A stretch of DNA of 64,000 nt from Pseudohoeflea sp964511625. GTDB taxonomy: Bacteria; Pseudomonadota; Alphaproteobacteria; Rhizobiales; Rhizobiaceae. The notes under the pieces are model-generated. The model saw only the letters and a list, made by a program, of their open reading frames with translations. It did no database searches and was not told where the DNA came from. Made by a program: the position numbers and the translations under genes. Positions 49,911 through 58,475 of the stretch are shown here, piece after piece. The stretch is from NCBI GenBank assembly GCA_964511625.1, contig CAZEJG010000020.1:4865-68864 (forward strand), read 5' to 3'. Each line of letters opens with the position of its first letter. The first letter of the stretch is position 1.

Positions 49911-51487
49911 CAGCGGTTCAGCATCTGCCGGATGCGCCGGCCGTCGCGGATGAGATCGAAGCGAATGGTGAAACCGCCCTCGTCCACCGCGGCCTGCAGC
50001 TCATCCGGCGTCGTGGTGTCGTTGCCGTTGACCGCGGTGACGACGTCGCCCGGACGGAACCCGTACTGTGCGGCGGGGGACCGCTGGGCCACCGCGGTGA
50101 TCACCAGCCCCCGCAAATCCGACGGCAGCTTCAGCTGGGAGGCATCCGCCGGCGTCAGCGGCTGCACCGATGCGCCCGCGAAGGGACTGTCGCCGGTGAT
50201 CGCCACCGGGCGTACGATCTTGTCCTCGGGCGTCTTGATCAGCTCGACCGACACGGTTTCCTCGCCGCCATTGGTGGTCACGGACAGGTCGACCGTGTCA
50301 CCCACCGTGGCGGTTGCGAGCCGGTAGCCGAGAGCATCCGGGTGTTCGACCGATTGACCGTTGAAGGCGGTGATGATGTCCCCGGACTTCAGGCCCGCTG
50401 CGTAGGCCGGACCGTCCTGGTCGACGGACACCACGAGGGCGCCGGTGGCCTTGCGCATCCCGAGCGCCTCGGCGATGTCCGGCGTCACTTCCTGGAAGGT
50501 GGCGCCGATATAGGGCGGATCGAAACGGTCACCACCGGCTTCGGCCGTCAGCGCGAAGGCGCGCACCAGATTGGCCGGAATGGCAAAACCGATGCCGTTG
50601 GAGCCGCCCGAGCGGGAAAAGATCGCGGTGTTGATGCCGATGAGATCGCCGTTCATGTCGATGAGCGCGCCGCCCGAGTTGCCGGGATTGATGGCCGCGT
50701 CCGTCTGGATGAAGAAACCGAAATCCGAAACGCCGATACGGTTGCGCGCCAGCGCCGAGACGATGCCGCTCGTCACCGTCTGGCCGACACCGAAGGGATT
50801 GCCGATGGCGAGAACGATGTCGCCCACCTCGAGCGCGTCGGAATCGCCGAAGCCGACGGTCGGGAAATCGCCCTTCGATCCGATCTTCAAAACCGCAAGG
50901 TCGAAACGTTCGTCCTTGAGCAGCACCTTGCTCTCGAACTCACGGCCGTCGGACAGCGCCACGCGAATGTCGTCGGCGCCCGAGATAACATGGTTGTTGG
51001 TGACCACGATACCGGATTTCTCGACGATCACGCCGGACCCGAGCGAGGACTGTTTCTGCGTCCGGTTGGGCAGCGAGCGACCGAAGAACTGCTCGAAGAA
51101 CGGATCGCCCTCGAAGGGACTGCGGCGAACCACCGTGCGGTCTGCATAGACGTTGACCACCGCCGGCGCGGTCTGCTTCACCAGCGGCGAGAAGCTCATC
51201 ATCATGTCGGTGCGCGAGCCCGGCACCTGGCGCGGCTGGGCGTCGACGGGCGGAGCCGGCACCGGTCGGGGGGCATCGGCCTGCTGCGCCGGCTTTTCCG
51301 GCGCCGCCTCCTCCGTCGGACCGCGCAGCGCGTCGCGGAAAAGATCGCCGAGCGTGTCGGTCAGGCTCTTCTCGGCATCCTGGGCCATGGCGCGCGAAGG
51401 CCCGCCGACCCCCTCGCCTATCCCCCCCGCAACAAGTGCGACGGCCAGGACAATGGCGACGGGACGGAAAACGTTTCGCTTGAGCAT
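49910..51487 (-). CDS. degP: Do/DegQ-family periplasmic serine endoprotease
   Basis: 525 residues from the ATG at 51487 (GCGAGG six bases upstream). N-terminal signal/anchor (residues ~8-36, ending RAMAQDA), a Pro-rich linker, the trypsin-like protease domain, and two PDZ domains. Catalytic triad: His in VVTNNHVISG, Asp in RFDLAVLKIG, Ser in INPGNSGGALIDMN. PDZ1 begins near PPYIGATFQEVTPD and PDZ2 near SVQPLTPADAS. It degrades or refolds damaged envelope proteins in the periplasm and would be assembled into trimers or larger cages. It is followed, with one-base overlap, by rarA. Confidence 0.93.
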   Translation of the reverse strand: MLKRNVFRPVAIVLAVALVAGGIGEGVGGPSRAMAQDAEKSLTDTLGDLFRDALRGPTEEAAPEKPAQQADAPRPVPAPPVDAQPRQVPGSRTDMMMSFSPLVKQTAPAVVNVYADRTVVRRSPFEGDPFFEQFFGRSLPNRTQKQSSLGSGVIVEKSGIVVTNNHVISGADDIRVALSDGREFESKVLLKDERFDLAVLKIGSKGDFPTVGFGDSDALEVGDIVLAIGNPFGVGQTVTSGIVSALARNRIGVSDFGFFIQTDAAINPGNSGGALIDMNGDLIGINTAIFSRSGGSNGIGFAIPANLVRAFALTAEAGGDRFDPPYIGATFQEVTPDIAEALGMRKATGALVVSVDQDGPAYAAGLKSGDIITAFNGQSVEHPDALGYRLATATVGDTVDLSVTTNGGEETVSVELIKTPEDKIVRPVAITGDSPFAGASVQPLTPADASQLKLPSDLRGLVITAVAQRSPAAQYGFRPGDVVTAVNGNDTTTPDELQAAVDEGGFTIRFDLIRDGRRIRQMLNR

Positions 51488-51681
51488 GGGGAACCTCGCA
51501 ATGTGACGGCAGGACTTGCGGCAATATGGGCACCGGGAACCGGCGCTGAAAGGTTTAGTCCCGCTTTCGTGGCAGATTCGGGGCATCAGCGCCAATCCGG
51601 ATGGCCTCGCTCGGGCGCGAGGCATGACATCTCATCTTCCGAAAGACCGAAACTCCGGACCGCTCCGGCCGCTCGGCGTGT

Positions 51682-51999
51682 TCAGCCGCGATAGAAACGG
51701 CGGCGGGCATCTTCCTCGATGCCGAGCCGAAGCTGGAGATCGGCGAGTTTTCGCATCTGCGCCTTCCGCTCTTCGGGGTCGGTGGTCGCTGCCAGGAGCT
51801 GCATCTCCTGCTCGACGGCCTTGCGCAGCTCGACCTCGCGTGGCAATGCGCCCGCTTCGGCCATGATCCGGAAACCGATGGCCTGGGTACTGCCGTCACC
51901 CTCGCCACTCAGCGGTTTGCCCGCCCCTTCGAGATGATCGAACTGTCCTTCGGCCTGGGCCTTGAGGATCTGCCTTTCCGCAAGCGTCGAAAATTTCAT
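51682..51999 (-). CDS. DUF1992 (DnaJ-like subfamily C member 28) protein
   Basis: 105 residues. LAERQILKAQAEGQFDHLEG is the defining start of DUF1992, followed by KPLSGEGD, FRIMAEAGALPREVELRKAVEQEM and a terminal helix. The family resembles the N-terminal part of eukaryotic DNAJC28 but carries no J domain. The role is unknown; a peripheral chaperone link is suggested by that eukaryotic fusion. Its start overlaps the end of the upstream tetR gene (51996-51999, ATGA), so both belong to one operon controlled by the tetR operator. Confidence 0.85.
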   Translation of the reverse strand: MKFSTLAERQILKAQAEGQFDHLEGAGKPLSGEGDGSTQAIGFRIMAEAGALPREVELRKAVEQEMQLLAATTDPEERKAQMRKLADLQLRLGIEEDARRRFYRG

Positions 52000-52613
52000 C
52001 GAGGTTCTCCGTGTTTGCCCGGCTGCGCAAGGAAGCCGCGCTCGATCTCGTCATAGACCGGCCAGTAGAGCGAAAGACCGTCGGGACCACGGCTGGCGAA
52101 TGCCGTCAGGGCTCCGGTCAGCGCCAGCGCGGCCGGCAGCGGCGCCAGATCGGCGCGGAACTCCCCGCGCATCCGCCCGAAATCGAGGATCTGCTCGTAG
52201 CGCCGCAGCCAGCCGCGCGTGAATTCATCGAGCATCTCCGCCACACGCGGATCGCTGCCGCCGAGCTGGAGCAACTGCTCAAAACAGGCCGCGAGTTCCG
52301 GCCGGTCGCACAGGCTGTCATGATAGGCACCTGCCTCGGCACGGAGCTGCGGCCTGGCCGCCTGGTTCCGGTCCGGCGCCTCGGGCAGCAGGGCAAGAAA
52401 CTGATCGCGGCTGGTCTCCGCCACGAGCGCAATCAGGTCCGATTTGGTCGGGACATGGAAATGAAGCGTCGAAACCGTGATGCCGGCCCGCGCTGCGACC
52501 TCGCGGGTCCGCAGGGCGGCCAGGCCATTCTCGACCATCAGCGCGCGCGCGGCCTCTGCTATGAGAGAACGTCGCCCGGCTCCGCGGATATAGGGCTGTT
52601 TCTGCGCTTCCAT
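51996..52613 (-). CDS. TetR-family transcriptional regulator
   Basis: 205 residues. The HTH occupies ~12-58: RRSLIAEAARALMVENGLAAL then TREVAARAGITVSTLHFHVPTKSDLI, where the recognition helix is of the STLHFHVP type. The C-terminal part is the ligand-binding helical domain, helix-rich and variable. A perfect 16-bp palindrome lies 4 bases upstream of the start, making autoregulation very likely. The gene is followed by DUF1992 in the same operon; no efflux or enzyme gene, the usual target, sits next to it, so the main target must be elsewhere or is DUF1992. Confidence 0.9.
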   Translation of the reverse strand: MEAQKQPYIRGAGRRSLIAEAARALMVENGLAALRTREVAARAGITVSTLHFHVPTKSDLIALVAETSRDQFLALLPEAPDRNQAARPQLRAEAGAYHDSLCDRPELAACFEQLLQLGGSDPRVAEMLDEFTRGWLRRYEQILDFGRMRGEFRADLAPLPAALALTGALTAFASRGPDGLSLYWPVYDEIERGFLAQPGKHGEPR

Positions 52614-52616
52614 AAA

Positions 52617-52632
52617 TCGATCATATGATCGA
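52617..52632. promoter_or_regulatory. TetR operator
   Basis: TCGATCATATGATCGA is a perfect 16-bp palindrome (with an imperfect AA/TT extension), four bases before the tetR ATG. Size, symmetry and position are typical of a TetR-dimer site over the promoter or start codon. Confidence 0.7.
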
Positions 52633-52676
52633 CTTTAAAGAGGCACAAGCGTCCGCTGCACCGATCGAAAACAAAC

Positions 52677-52706
52677 AAGGCCCGCCGGGAGACACCGACA
52701 GGCCCT
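52677..52706 (-). terminator. rho-independent terminator of ilvD
   Basis: On the minus strand AGGGCCTGTCGG pairs with CCGGCGGGCCTT (including G-U pairs) over a six-base loop, followed by a T-rich tail (TGTTTGTTTT). It lies 29 bases past the ilvD stop. Confidence 0.75.
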
Positions 52707-52735
52707 GGTTCTCACAATTGAATACGGCCGAAAGC

Positions 52736-54571
52736 TCAGTCCGGCAGGATCCGCACCGCGCCCTTGTCGGCGCTGGCGGCGAAGGCCGCATAGGCCTTGA
52801 GCGCGGTGGTGACGTTGCGCTTGCGCGGCGCCTCCGGCTTCCAGCCTTTGGCGTCCTGCGCCGCGCGACGCGCCTCGAGCTCCGACGGCGTTACGCGCAG
52901 ATTGATGGTGCGGCCCGGGATGTCGATGTCGATCATGTCGCCCTGACGGACAAGACCGATGGCGCCGCCATTGGCGGCTTCCGGCGAGGCATGACCGATG
53001 GACAAGCCCGAAGTGCCGCCCGAAAAGCGGCCGTCGGTGACGAGCGCGCAGGATTTTCCGAGCCCCTTCGATTTCAGATAGCTCGTCGGATAGAGCATTT
53101 CCTGCATGCCGGGACCGCCCTTGGGGCCCTCGTAGCGGATAACGACGACGTCGCCCGCCTTCACCTCGTTGGAAAGAATGCCCTTCACGGCTGCGTCCTG
53201 ACTCTCGTAGACGACAGCCGGACCGGAGAACTTCAGGATCGACTCGTCGACGCCCGCCGTTTTCACGATGCAGCCGTCGAGCGCGATGTTGCCCTTGAGA
53301 ACCGCAAGACCGCCATCCTTGGAAAAGGGTTTCTCGACAGAACGGATGACGCCGTTCTCGCTGTCGGTGTCGAGTTCGTCCCAGCGTGATGACTGCGAGA
53401 ACGCGGTCTGCGTCGGCACCCCGCCCGGAGCCGCCTTGAAGAACTCGCGCACGGTCTCGGAATTGGTCCGCGTGATGTCCCAGCGGTCGATCGCGTCTCC
53501 CAGCGTGGCTTCATGAACCGTCGGGCAGTCGCGCTTGATCAGCCCGCCGCGGTCGAGTTCGCCCAGGATGCGCATGATACCGCCGGCGCGGTGGACGTCC
53601 TCCATGTGCACGTCCTGCTTCGCGGGCGCGACCTTGGACAGGCACGGCACCTTGCGCGACAGCTGGTCGATGTCGTCCATGGTGAAATCGATACCGCCCT
53701 CATAGGCCGCGGCGAGAATGTGCAGCACGGTGTTGGTCGAACCGCCCATGGCGATATCGAGCGACATGGCGTTCGCGAACGCTTCCTTCGAGCAGATCGA
53801 ACGCGGCAGCACGCTCTCGTCGTCCTGCTCGTAATAGCGCCGGGTGATGTCGACGATCTGGTGACCGGCTTCGACGAAGAGGCGCTTGCGGTCGGAATGG
53901 GTGGCGAGCGTCGAGCCGTTGCCCGGCAGCGACAGGCCGAGCGCCTCTGTCAGGCAGTTCATCGAGTTGGCGGTGAACATGCCCGAGCAGGAGCCGCAGG
54001 TCGGGCACGCCGAGCGTTCGATCGTTGCAACGTCCTCGTCCGACATCTTGTCGTCGGCGGCCGCCACCATGGCGTCGACCAGGTCGAGCGCGACGGTCTT
54101 GCCGTGAAGCGTCACCTTGCCGGCCTCCATCGGCCCCCCGGAGACGAAGATCGCCGGGATGTTGAGCCGCATGGCCGCGTTCAGCATGCCGGGCGTGATC
54201 TTGTCGCAGTTGGAGATGCAGACCATGGCGTCGGCGCAGTGGGCGTTGACCATATACTCGACGCTATCCGCGATGATCTCGCGCGAGGGCAGCGAATAGA
54301 GCATGCCGTCATGCCCCATGGCGATACCGTCATCGACAGCGATCGTGTTGAACTCCTTGGCCACACCGCCGGCCGCCTCGATCTCGCGGGCGACGAGCTG
54401 GCCGAGATCCTTCAGGTGCACGTGGCCCGGAACGAACTGGGTGAAGGAGTTGACGACCGCGATGATCGGCTTGCCGAAATCGCCGTCCTTCATGCCCGTG
54501 GCGCGCCACAGGCCGCGCGCGCCTGCCATGTTGCGGCCATGGGTGCTGGTTTTCGACCGATATGCGGGCAT
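52736..54571 (-). CDS. ilvD: dihydroxy-acid dehydratase
   Basis: 611 residues from the ATG at 54571 (GGAGGAAGG upstream). It converts 2,3-dihydroxy-isovalerate or -methylvalerate to the 2-keto acids in valine and isoleucine synthesis. Fe-S cluster cysteines appear in MVCISNCDKITPG and CPTCGSCSGMFTANSMNCL. The motif FVSGGPMEAGKV, the GRFSGGTSGLSIGHASPEAANGG region and the Mg-binding Asp residues are intact. No frameshift. It is a single gene with its own terminator; the other ilv genes are not in the window. No leader peptide or T-box could be seen upstream. Confidence 0.95.
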   Translation of the reverse strand: MPAYRSKTSTHGRNMAGARGLWRATGMKDGDFGKPIIAVVNSFTQFVPGHVHLKDLGQLVAREIEAAGGVAKEFNTIAVDDGIAMGHDGMLYSLPSREIIADSVEYMVNAHCADAMVCISNCDKITPGMLNAAMRLNIPAIFVSGGPMEAGKVTLHGKTVALDLVDAMVAAADDKMSDEDVATIERSACPTCGSCSGMFTANSMNCLTEALGLSLPGNGSTLATHSDRKRLFVEAGHQIVDITRRYYEQDDESVLPRSICSKEAFANAMSLDIAMGGSTNTVLHILAAAYEGGIDFTMDDIDQLSRKVPCLSKVAPAKQDVHMEDVHRAGGIMRILGELDRGGLIKRDCPTVHEATLGDAIDRWDITRTNSETVREFFKAAPGGVPTQTAFSQSSRWDELDTDSENGVIRSVEKPFSKDGGLAVLKGNIALDGCIVKTAGVDESILKFSGPAVVYESQDAAVKGILSNEVKAGDVVVIRYEGPKGGPGMQEMLYPTSYLKSKGLGKSCALVTDGRFSGGTSGLSIGHASPEAANGGAIGLVRQGDMIDIDIPGRTINLRVTPSELEARRAAQDAKGWKPEAPRKRNVTTALKAYAAFAASADKGAVRILPD

Positions 54572-54784
54572 CCGCCTTCCTCCATTCACGTCATTGTCGT
54601 CCGGATCGCGCGGAAATCCGCGCCGGCCGGCTTTTCTGTGCAGCCGACGTAAAACAATCCGGCCTGCATGTCACTAGATAGGTGTCCGGTTCCAGTCTGG
54701 CGGACGGGCACGTCAGACGGCTCCCGTGCGTTGCACATCCGAACGCGTCATGTATCAATGATCAGCCCACAACCGGAAGTGATC

Positions 54785-55159
54785 ATGACGCATTACGGAC
54801 CGTTCCATCGCATCGCCGCCCCCAAGCAGACCCTCAAAGACGCACTGAAGCAGAAGCGGAGCTCGGAAATCTGGGGCAAGCCGATCGTCGGTGGCGGGCT
54901 CGTTCCGAGGGTCAAGGCCTATCTCCTCCCGCTGTGTGCGGGGGAGCCGCCAGGCAACCCCTGCGCCAATGAACGCGGCATCGAGTTTACCACCAGGGCA
55001 AAACCCTCCGTCAAAGCGCCGTCCGGCCTGATATACTGGGAAATGAAAACCGATCCGACCGCCCACATGCGCAAAGTCGACGACGAGACAATCGCCATCG
55101 AAGCGACTATATACAAACTGGTCTACGAAGAACTGACCGAGCTCGGTAAACCCGAATGA
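54785..55159 (+). CDS. hypothetical protein coupled to a cold-shock-domain gene
   Basis: 124 residues from the ATG at 54785 (CCGGAAG upstream); the frame is open further upstream, but weaker starts make this the best choice. No family recognised. The sequence is basic and rich in Lys/Pro (APKQTLKDALKQKRSSEIWGK), with two Cys (LCAGEPPGNPCANERG) and a C-terminal helical part. It overlaps the start of the CSD gene by four bases (ATGA at 55156-55159), a strong sign of coupled translation. A nucleic-acid-related role is suggested only by that partner. Confidence 0.6.
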   Translation: MTHYGPFHRIAAPKQTLKDALKQKRSSEIWGKPIVGGGLVPRVKAYLLPLCAGEPPGNPCANERGIEFTTRAKPSVKAPSGLIYWEMKTDPTAHMRKVDDETIAIEATIYKLVYEELTELGKPE

Positions 55160-55818
55160 CACTTCAGGACACACACATCTACATCCGCGTTCCCGTCAGC
55201 GAGCTGGTTACCCGTCTCGCGACATTCACGGTGAGACGAAACGACTCCGTCGGAGTGGGTGAAGTGCTCTACACGATCGCCAACGGCCCGGACGAACCGC
55301 CCCGGTTCGGCCTTCTGGCGGATCTGAACGCGCCGACAGGACAGAACTGGACGCATCTTCTTCACGCCAATCCCGAAGACCACAACGAAGTCACGCAAGC
55401 CGTCCAGGCGTTGGCTGTCTCGGCAGACGATCTCCAGAGCGCTACGGACTGGGACGACAACCAATTGGCACCCATGGATTCGATTATCGCAAAGTTGAGT
55501 TCCGTCTCTCGAAAACCGGTGCCAAGGACAGCGCCGATGACAAACGACCACACAACGGCGCGCCAAAAAGCTCGCGCGGTTGGCGGCCTGCCCGCGCCTC
55601 GGCGAGGAGGACAAACGGGCACTGTCAAATTCTTCAACTCGACGAAAGGTTTCGGCTTCATCGCACCCGACACCGGTGGAGCGGATGTTTTCGTACACAT
55701 CTCCGCACTGGAAAGATCGGGCCTGAGTGAACTGCATGAAGGCGACAAGGTAACCTTCGAGACAGCAAGATCCGAACGCACCGGCAAGAGTGAAGTCAAG
55801 TCCCTCCGCACGGAATAG
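55156..55818 (+). CDS. cold-shock domain protein with a long N-terminal extension
   Basis: 220 residues. The C-terminal ~68 residues form a cold-shock domain: TGTVKFFNSTKGFGFIAPDTG (RNP1 KGFGFI), VFVHISALE (RNP2) and a basic end. The first ~150 residues are not found in normal CspA-like proteins (~70 residues). They hold a predicted alpha/beta region (SELVTRLATFTVRRND; LYTIANGPDEPPRFG) and a flexible basic linker around 130-152 (KARAVGGLPAPRRGG). It should bind single-stranded RNA or DNA. Operonic with the hypothetical gene upstream; function of the N-terminal module unknown. Confidence 0.8.
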   Translation: MTLQDTHIYIRVPVSELVTRLATFTVRRNDSVGVGEVLYTIANGPDEPPRFGLLADLNAPTGQNWTHLLHANPEDHNEVTQAVQALAVSADDLQSATDWDDNQLAPMDSIIAKLSSVSRKPVPRTAPMTNDHTTARQKARAVGGLPAPRRGGQTGTVKFFNSTKGFGFIAPDTGGADVFVHISALERSGLSELHEGDKVTFETARSERTGKSEVKSLRTE

Positions 55819-55854
55819 CGGGAAGCTAGAACTCTAATATCGACCGCAACGCAA

Positions 55855-55882
55855 AAAAGCCGGACCCGAGGGCCCGGCTTTT
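55855..55882. terminator. bidirectional terminator between the CSD gene and rplQ
   Basis: AAAAGCCGG...CCC pairs with GGG...CCGGCTTTT with one mismatch, flanked by A- and T-runs. It ends both the rightward CSD operon and the leftward ribosomal operon. Confidence 0.85.
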
Positions 55883-55906
55883 CGCAATCGGACGAAAGCG
55901 CGTTGA

Positions 55907-56335
55907 TTACGCGGCTTCGTTCTCTTCGGCAGCCTCGGCTTCGAGACGGGCACGGTCCTTGGCGCCCTTGGCGTCCACGTCGCGGTCGACGAACTCGATG
56001 ACGGCCATCGGAGCGTTGTCGCCGGTGCGGAAACCAGCCTTCATGATGCGCAGGTAGCCGCCGTTACGGGTCGCATAGCGCGAGGCCAGCGAATCGAACA
56101 GCTTGCGGACGGCGTCCTGATCCTTGATCTGCGAGATCGCCTGACGGCGAGCATGCAGGTCGCCGCGCTTTCCGAGCGTGACGAGCTTTTCGACGATCGG
56201 ACGGATTTCCTTTGCCTTCGGCAAGGTCGTGACGATCTGTTCGTGTTCGATCAGCGAGGCCGCCATGTTGGCGAACATCGCCTTCCGGTGGCTCGAGGTA
56301 CGGTTCAGCTTGCGGCCGGCCATTCCGTGACGCAT
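55907..56335 (-). CDS. rplQ: 50S ribosomal protein L17
   Basis: 142 residues; the longer alphaproteobacterial form with a ~22-residue acidic/alanine-rich tail (AKDRARLEAEAAEENEAA). MRHGMAGRKLNRTSSHRKAM and NMAASLIEHEQIVTTLPKAKEIRP are the conserved N-terminal segments. It sits near the polypeptide exit tunnel. It is the last gene of the leftward operon, 53 bases after rpoA, and is followed by a terminator. Confidence 0.97.
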   Translation of the reverse strand: MRHGMAGRKLNRTSSHRKAMFANMAASLIEHEQIVTTLPKAKEIRPIVEKLVTLGKRGDLHARRQAISQIKDQDAVRKLFDSLASRYATRNGGYLRIMKAGFRTGDNAPMAVIEFVDRDVDAKGAKDRARLEAEAAEENEAA

Positions 56336-56388
56336 GGCTCTTCTCCTTCACATGCAGGCTTCACCCAGTGGGCCTGCCGTTTGAACGG

Positions 56389-57399
56389 TTAATACTGGTC
56401 TTCGTAACGCTTGGCGAGGTCTTCGATGTTTTCCGGCGGCCAGGACGGTACTTCCATACCGAGATGCAGGCCCATGGAAGCGAGGACTTCCTTGATTTCA
56501 TTCAGCGACTTGCGGCCGAAGTTCGGGGTGCGGAGCATTTCCGCCTCGGACTTCTGGATCAGGTCGCCGATATAGACGATGTTGTCGTTCTTCAGGCAGT
56601 TCGCCGAACGGACCGACAGTTCCAGTTCGTCGACCTTCTTGAGCAGCGCCGGGTTGAAGGCGAGCTCTGCGACGGTCTCTTCCTGGACTTCCTTCTGCGG
56701 CTCTTCGAAGTTGACGAAGACACCGAGCTGGTCCTGCAGGATGCGCGCAGCATAGGCAACAGCATCCTCGCCGGTGACCGAACCGTCGGTCTCGATCGAG
56801 AGCGTCAGCTTGTCATAGTCGAGCACCTGGCCTTCACGGGTGTTTTCCACCTTGTAGGAGACCTTCTTGACCGGCGAATAGAGGCTGTCGACCGGAATGA
56901 GACCGATCGGCGCGTCTTCGGCACGGTTGCGCTCGGCCGGGACGTAGCCCTTGCCGTTGTTGACGGTGAATTCCATGCGGATTTCAGCGCCTTCGTCGAG
57001 CGTGCAGAGCACGAGGTCCGGATTGAGGATCTCGATGTCGCCGACGGTCTGGATATCGCCGGCCTTGACGACGCCCGGGCCCTGCTTGCGCACGACCATG
57101 CGCTTGGGCTCGTCGCCTTCCATGGCAACCGCGATTTCCTTGATGTTGAGCACGATGTCGGTCACGTCCTCGCGGACGCCCGGGATCGACGAGAATTCAT
57201 GCAGCACGCCGTCGATCTGAACCGCGGTCACGGCAGCGCCGCGCAGCGAGGACAGAAGCACGCGGCGAAGCGCGTTGCCCAGCGTCAGGCCGAAGCCGCG
57301 CTCGAGCGGTTCGGCGACGACGGTCGCCTTGGTCTTGCCGGACGAGGTGAACTCCACCTTGTTCGGCTTGATCAGTTCCTGCCAGTTCTTCTGAATCAT
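56389..57399 (-). CDS. rpoA: DNA-directed RNA polymerase subunit alpha
   Basis: 336 residues. The N-terminal domain starts with IQKNWQELIKPNKVEF and includes ERGFGLTLGNALRRVLLSS, which dimerises and contacts beta. The C-terminal domain (from about 255, ELSVRSANCLKNDNIVYIGDL) contains the residues that contact UP elements and activators, and ends with LGMEVPSWPPENIEDLAKRY, the alphaproteobacterial tail. It is transcribed with the ribosomal genes. A gap of 100 bases separates it from rpsK. Confidence 0.98.
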   Translation of the reverse strand: MIQKNWQELIKPNKVEFTSSGKTKATVVAEPLERGFGLTLGNALRRVLLSSLRGAAVTAVQIDGVLHEFSSIPGVREDVTDIVLNIKEIAVAMEGDEPKRMVVRKQGPGVVKAGDIQTVGDIEILNPDLVLCTLDEGAEIRMEFTVNNGKGYVPAERNRAEDAPIGLIPVDSLYSPVKKVSYKVENTREGQVLDYDKLTLSIETDGSVTGEDAVAYAARILQDQLGVFVNFEEPQKEVQEETVAELAFNPALLKKVDELELSVRSANCLKNDNIVYIGDLIQKSEAEMLRTPNFGRKSLNEIKEVLASMGLHLGMEVPSWPPENIEDLAKRYEDQY

Positions 57400-57499
57400 C
57401 TTGATTGCCTTCCGTTGCCGCCACTATCCAATCGTGACGGTCATAAGAGACGGACCCGCCGGACGGCCGAAGCCCCGACGGGTCGAAAAACCCACTTGA

Positions 57500-57889
57500 T
57501 CAGACGCGGCGCTTCTTGCGCGGGCGGCAGCCATTGTGCGGGATCGGCGTCACGTCACGGATCGACGTGATGGTGAAGCCGGCGGCCTGCAGCGCGCGCA
57601 GAGCCGATTCACGACCCGAACCCGGGCCGCAGACTTCGACTTCCAGCGACTTCATGCCGTGTTCCTGCGCCTTCTTGGCAGCGTCTTCGGCAGCCATCTG
57701 GGCTGCGAACGGGGTCGACTTGCGCGAGCCCTTGAAGCCCTTCGAACCGGCCGACGACCACGAGATCGCGTTGCCCTGGGCATCGGTGATCGTGATCATG
57801 GTGTTGTTGAAGGTCGAGTTCACGTGGGCGACGCCCGACGAGATGTTCTTGCGTTCGCGACGGCGGACGCGTGCGGCTTCCTTGGCCAT
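57500..57889 (-). CDS. rpsK: 30S ribosomal protein S11
   Basis: 129 residues. RRRERKNISSGVAHVNSTFNNTMITITDAQGN and the C-terminal TSIRDVTPIPHNGCRPRKKRRV are strictly conserved S11 segments. It lies on the platform of the 30S subunit near the mRNA exit. Codirectional with rpsM and rpoA. The 132-base gap to rpsM contains a repeat element (57946-58015). Confidence 0.98.
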   Translation of the reverse strand: MAKEAARVRRRERKNISSGVAHVNSTFNNTMITITDAQGNAISWSSAGSKGFKGSRKSTPFAAQMAAEDAAKKAQEHGMKSLEVEVCGPGSGRESALRALQAAGFTITSIRDVTPIPHNGCRPRKKRRV

Positions 57890-57945
57890 TTTTTACCTTT
57901 CAAACGATATCTGCGCCGCCGTAATGCCAGCGGCTACACCTGGGG

Positions 57946-58015
57946 GTGCGAATAGTGAAGTGGTGAGTGGTGAATAGCCCGAAAGCCGATCACCATTCAC
58001 CATTCACGAATTCAC
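57946..58015. repeat. inverted-repeat low-complexity element between rpsM and rpsK
   Basis: The left arm (57952-57974) is built of GTGAAGTGG/TGAGTGGTGAA units and the right arm (57991-58015) of CACCATTCACCATTCAC units. Reverse-complementing one gives the other with one bulge and one mismatch (~17 paired bases), with a 14-base loop. It is not a typical terminator (no T-run). Similar TTCACCATTCACC stretches are familiar as intergenic repeats in rhizobial genomes. Confidence 0.65.
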
Positions 58016-58021
58016 GCCCAA

Positions 58022-58390
58022 TTACTTCTTCTTGCCTGCGATCGCCTTCGCCGGACCCTTGCGGGTGCGGGCGTTGGTGTGCGTGCGCTGACCGCGGACC
58101 GGAAGGCCACGACGGTGGCGCAGGCCACGGTAGCAACCGAGGTCCATCAGACGCTTGACGTTCATCGACGTCTCGCGACGGAGGTCACCTTCGACCTGGT
58201 AGTCGCGGTCGATGGTTTCACGGATCTGCAGAACTTCCGCATCGGAGAGTTCGCTCACGCGACGCTCCAGAGGGATACCCACCTTCTCCACGATTTCCTT
58301 GGCGAACTTGTCGCCGATGCCGTGGATGTAGGTCAGCGCGATGATGACGCGCTTGTTCGTCGGGATGTTGACGCCAGCAATACGGGCCAC
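58022..58390 (-). CDS. rpsM: 30S ribosomal protein S13
   Basis: 122 residues, starting at GTG 58390 because AAGGAG lies eight bases upstream and the family starts with ARIAGVNIPTNKRV; the open frame runs on for 14 more codons. ALTYIHGIGDKFAKEIVEKV and LRHRRGLPVRGQRTHTNARTRKG are conserved. It contacts the 50S subunit at the head of the 30S. A GTG start may lower its initiation rate relative to the neighbours. A large hairpin lies in the leader. Confidence 0.97.
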   Translation of the reverse strand: MARIAGVNIPTNKRVIIALTYIHGIGDKFAKEIVEKVGIPLERRVSELSDAEVLQIRETIDRDYQVEGDLRRETSMNVKRLMDLGCYRGLRHRRGLPVRGQRTHTNARTRKGPAKAIAGKKK

Positions 58391-58475
58391 GTCTCTACTC
58401 CTTGATTCCGGATTGTCTCCGGTTTTCTTCAATCATCGCGGCAGAACCGCGGGCGTGTGCGCTAAATTCGCTGCA

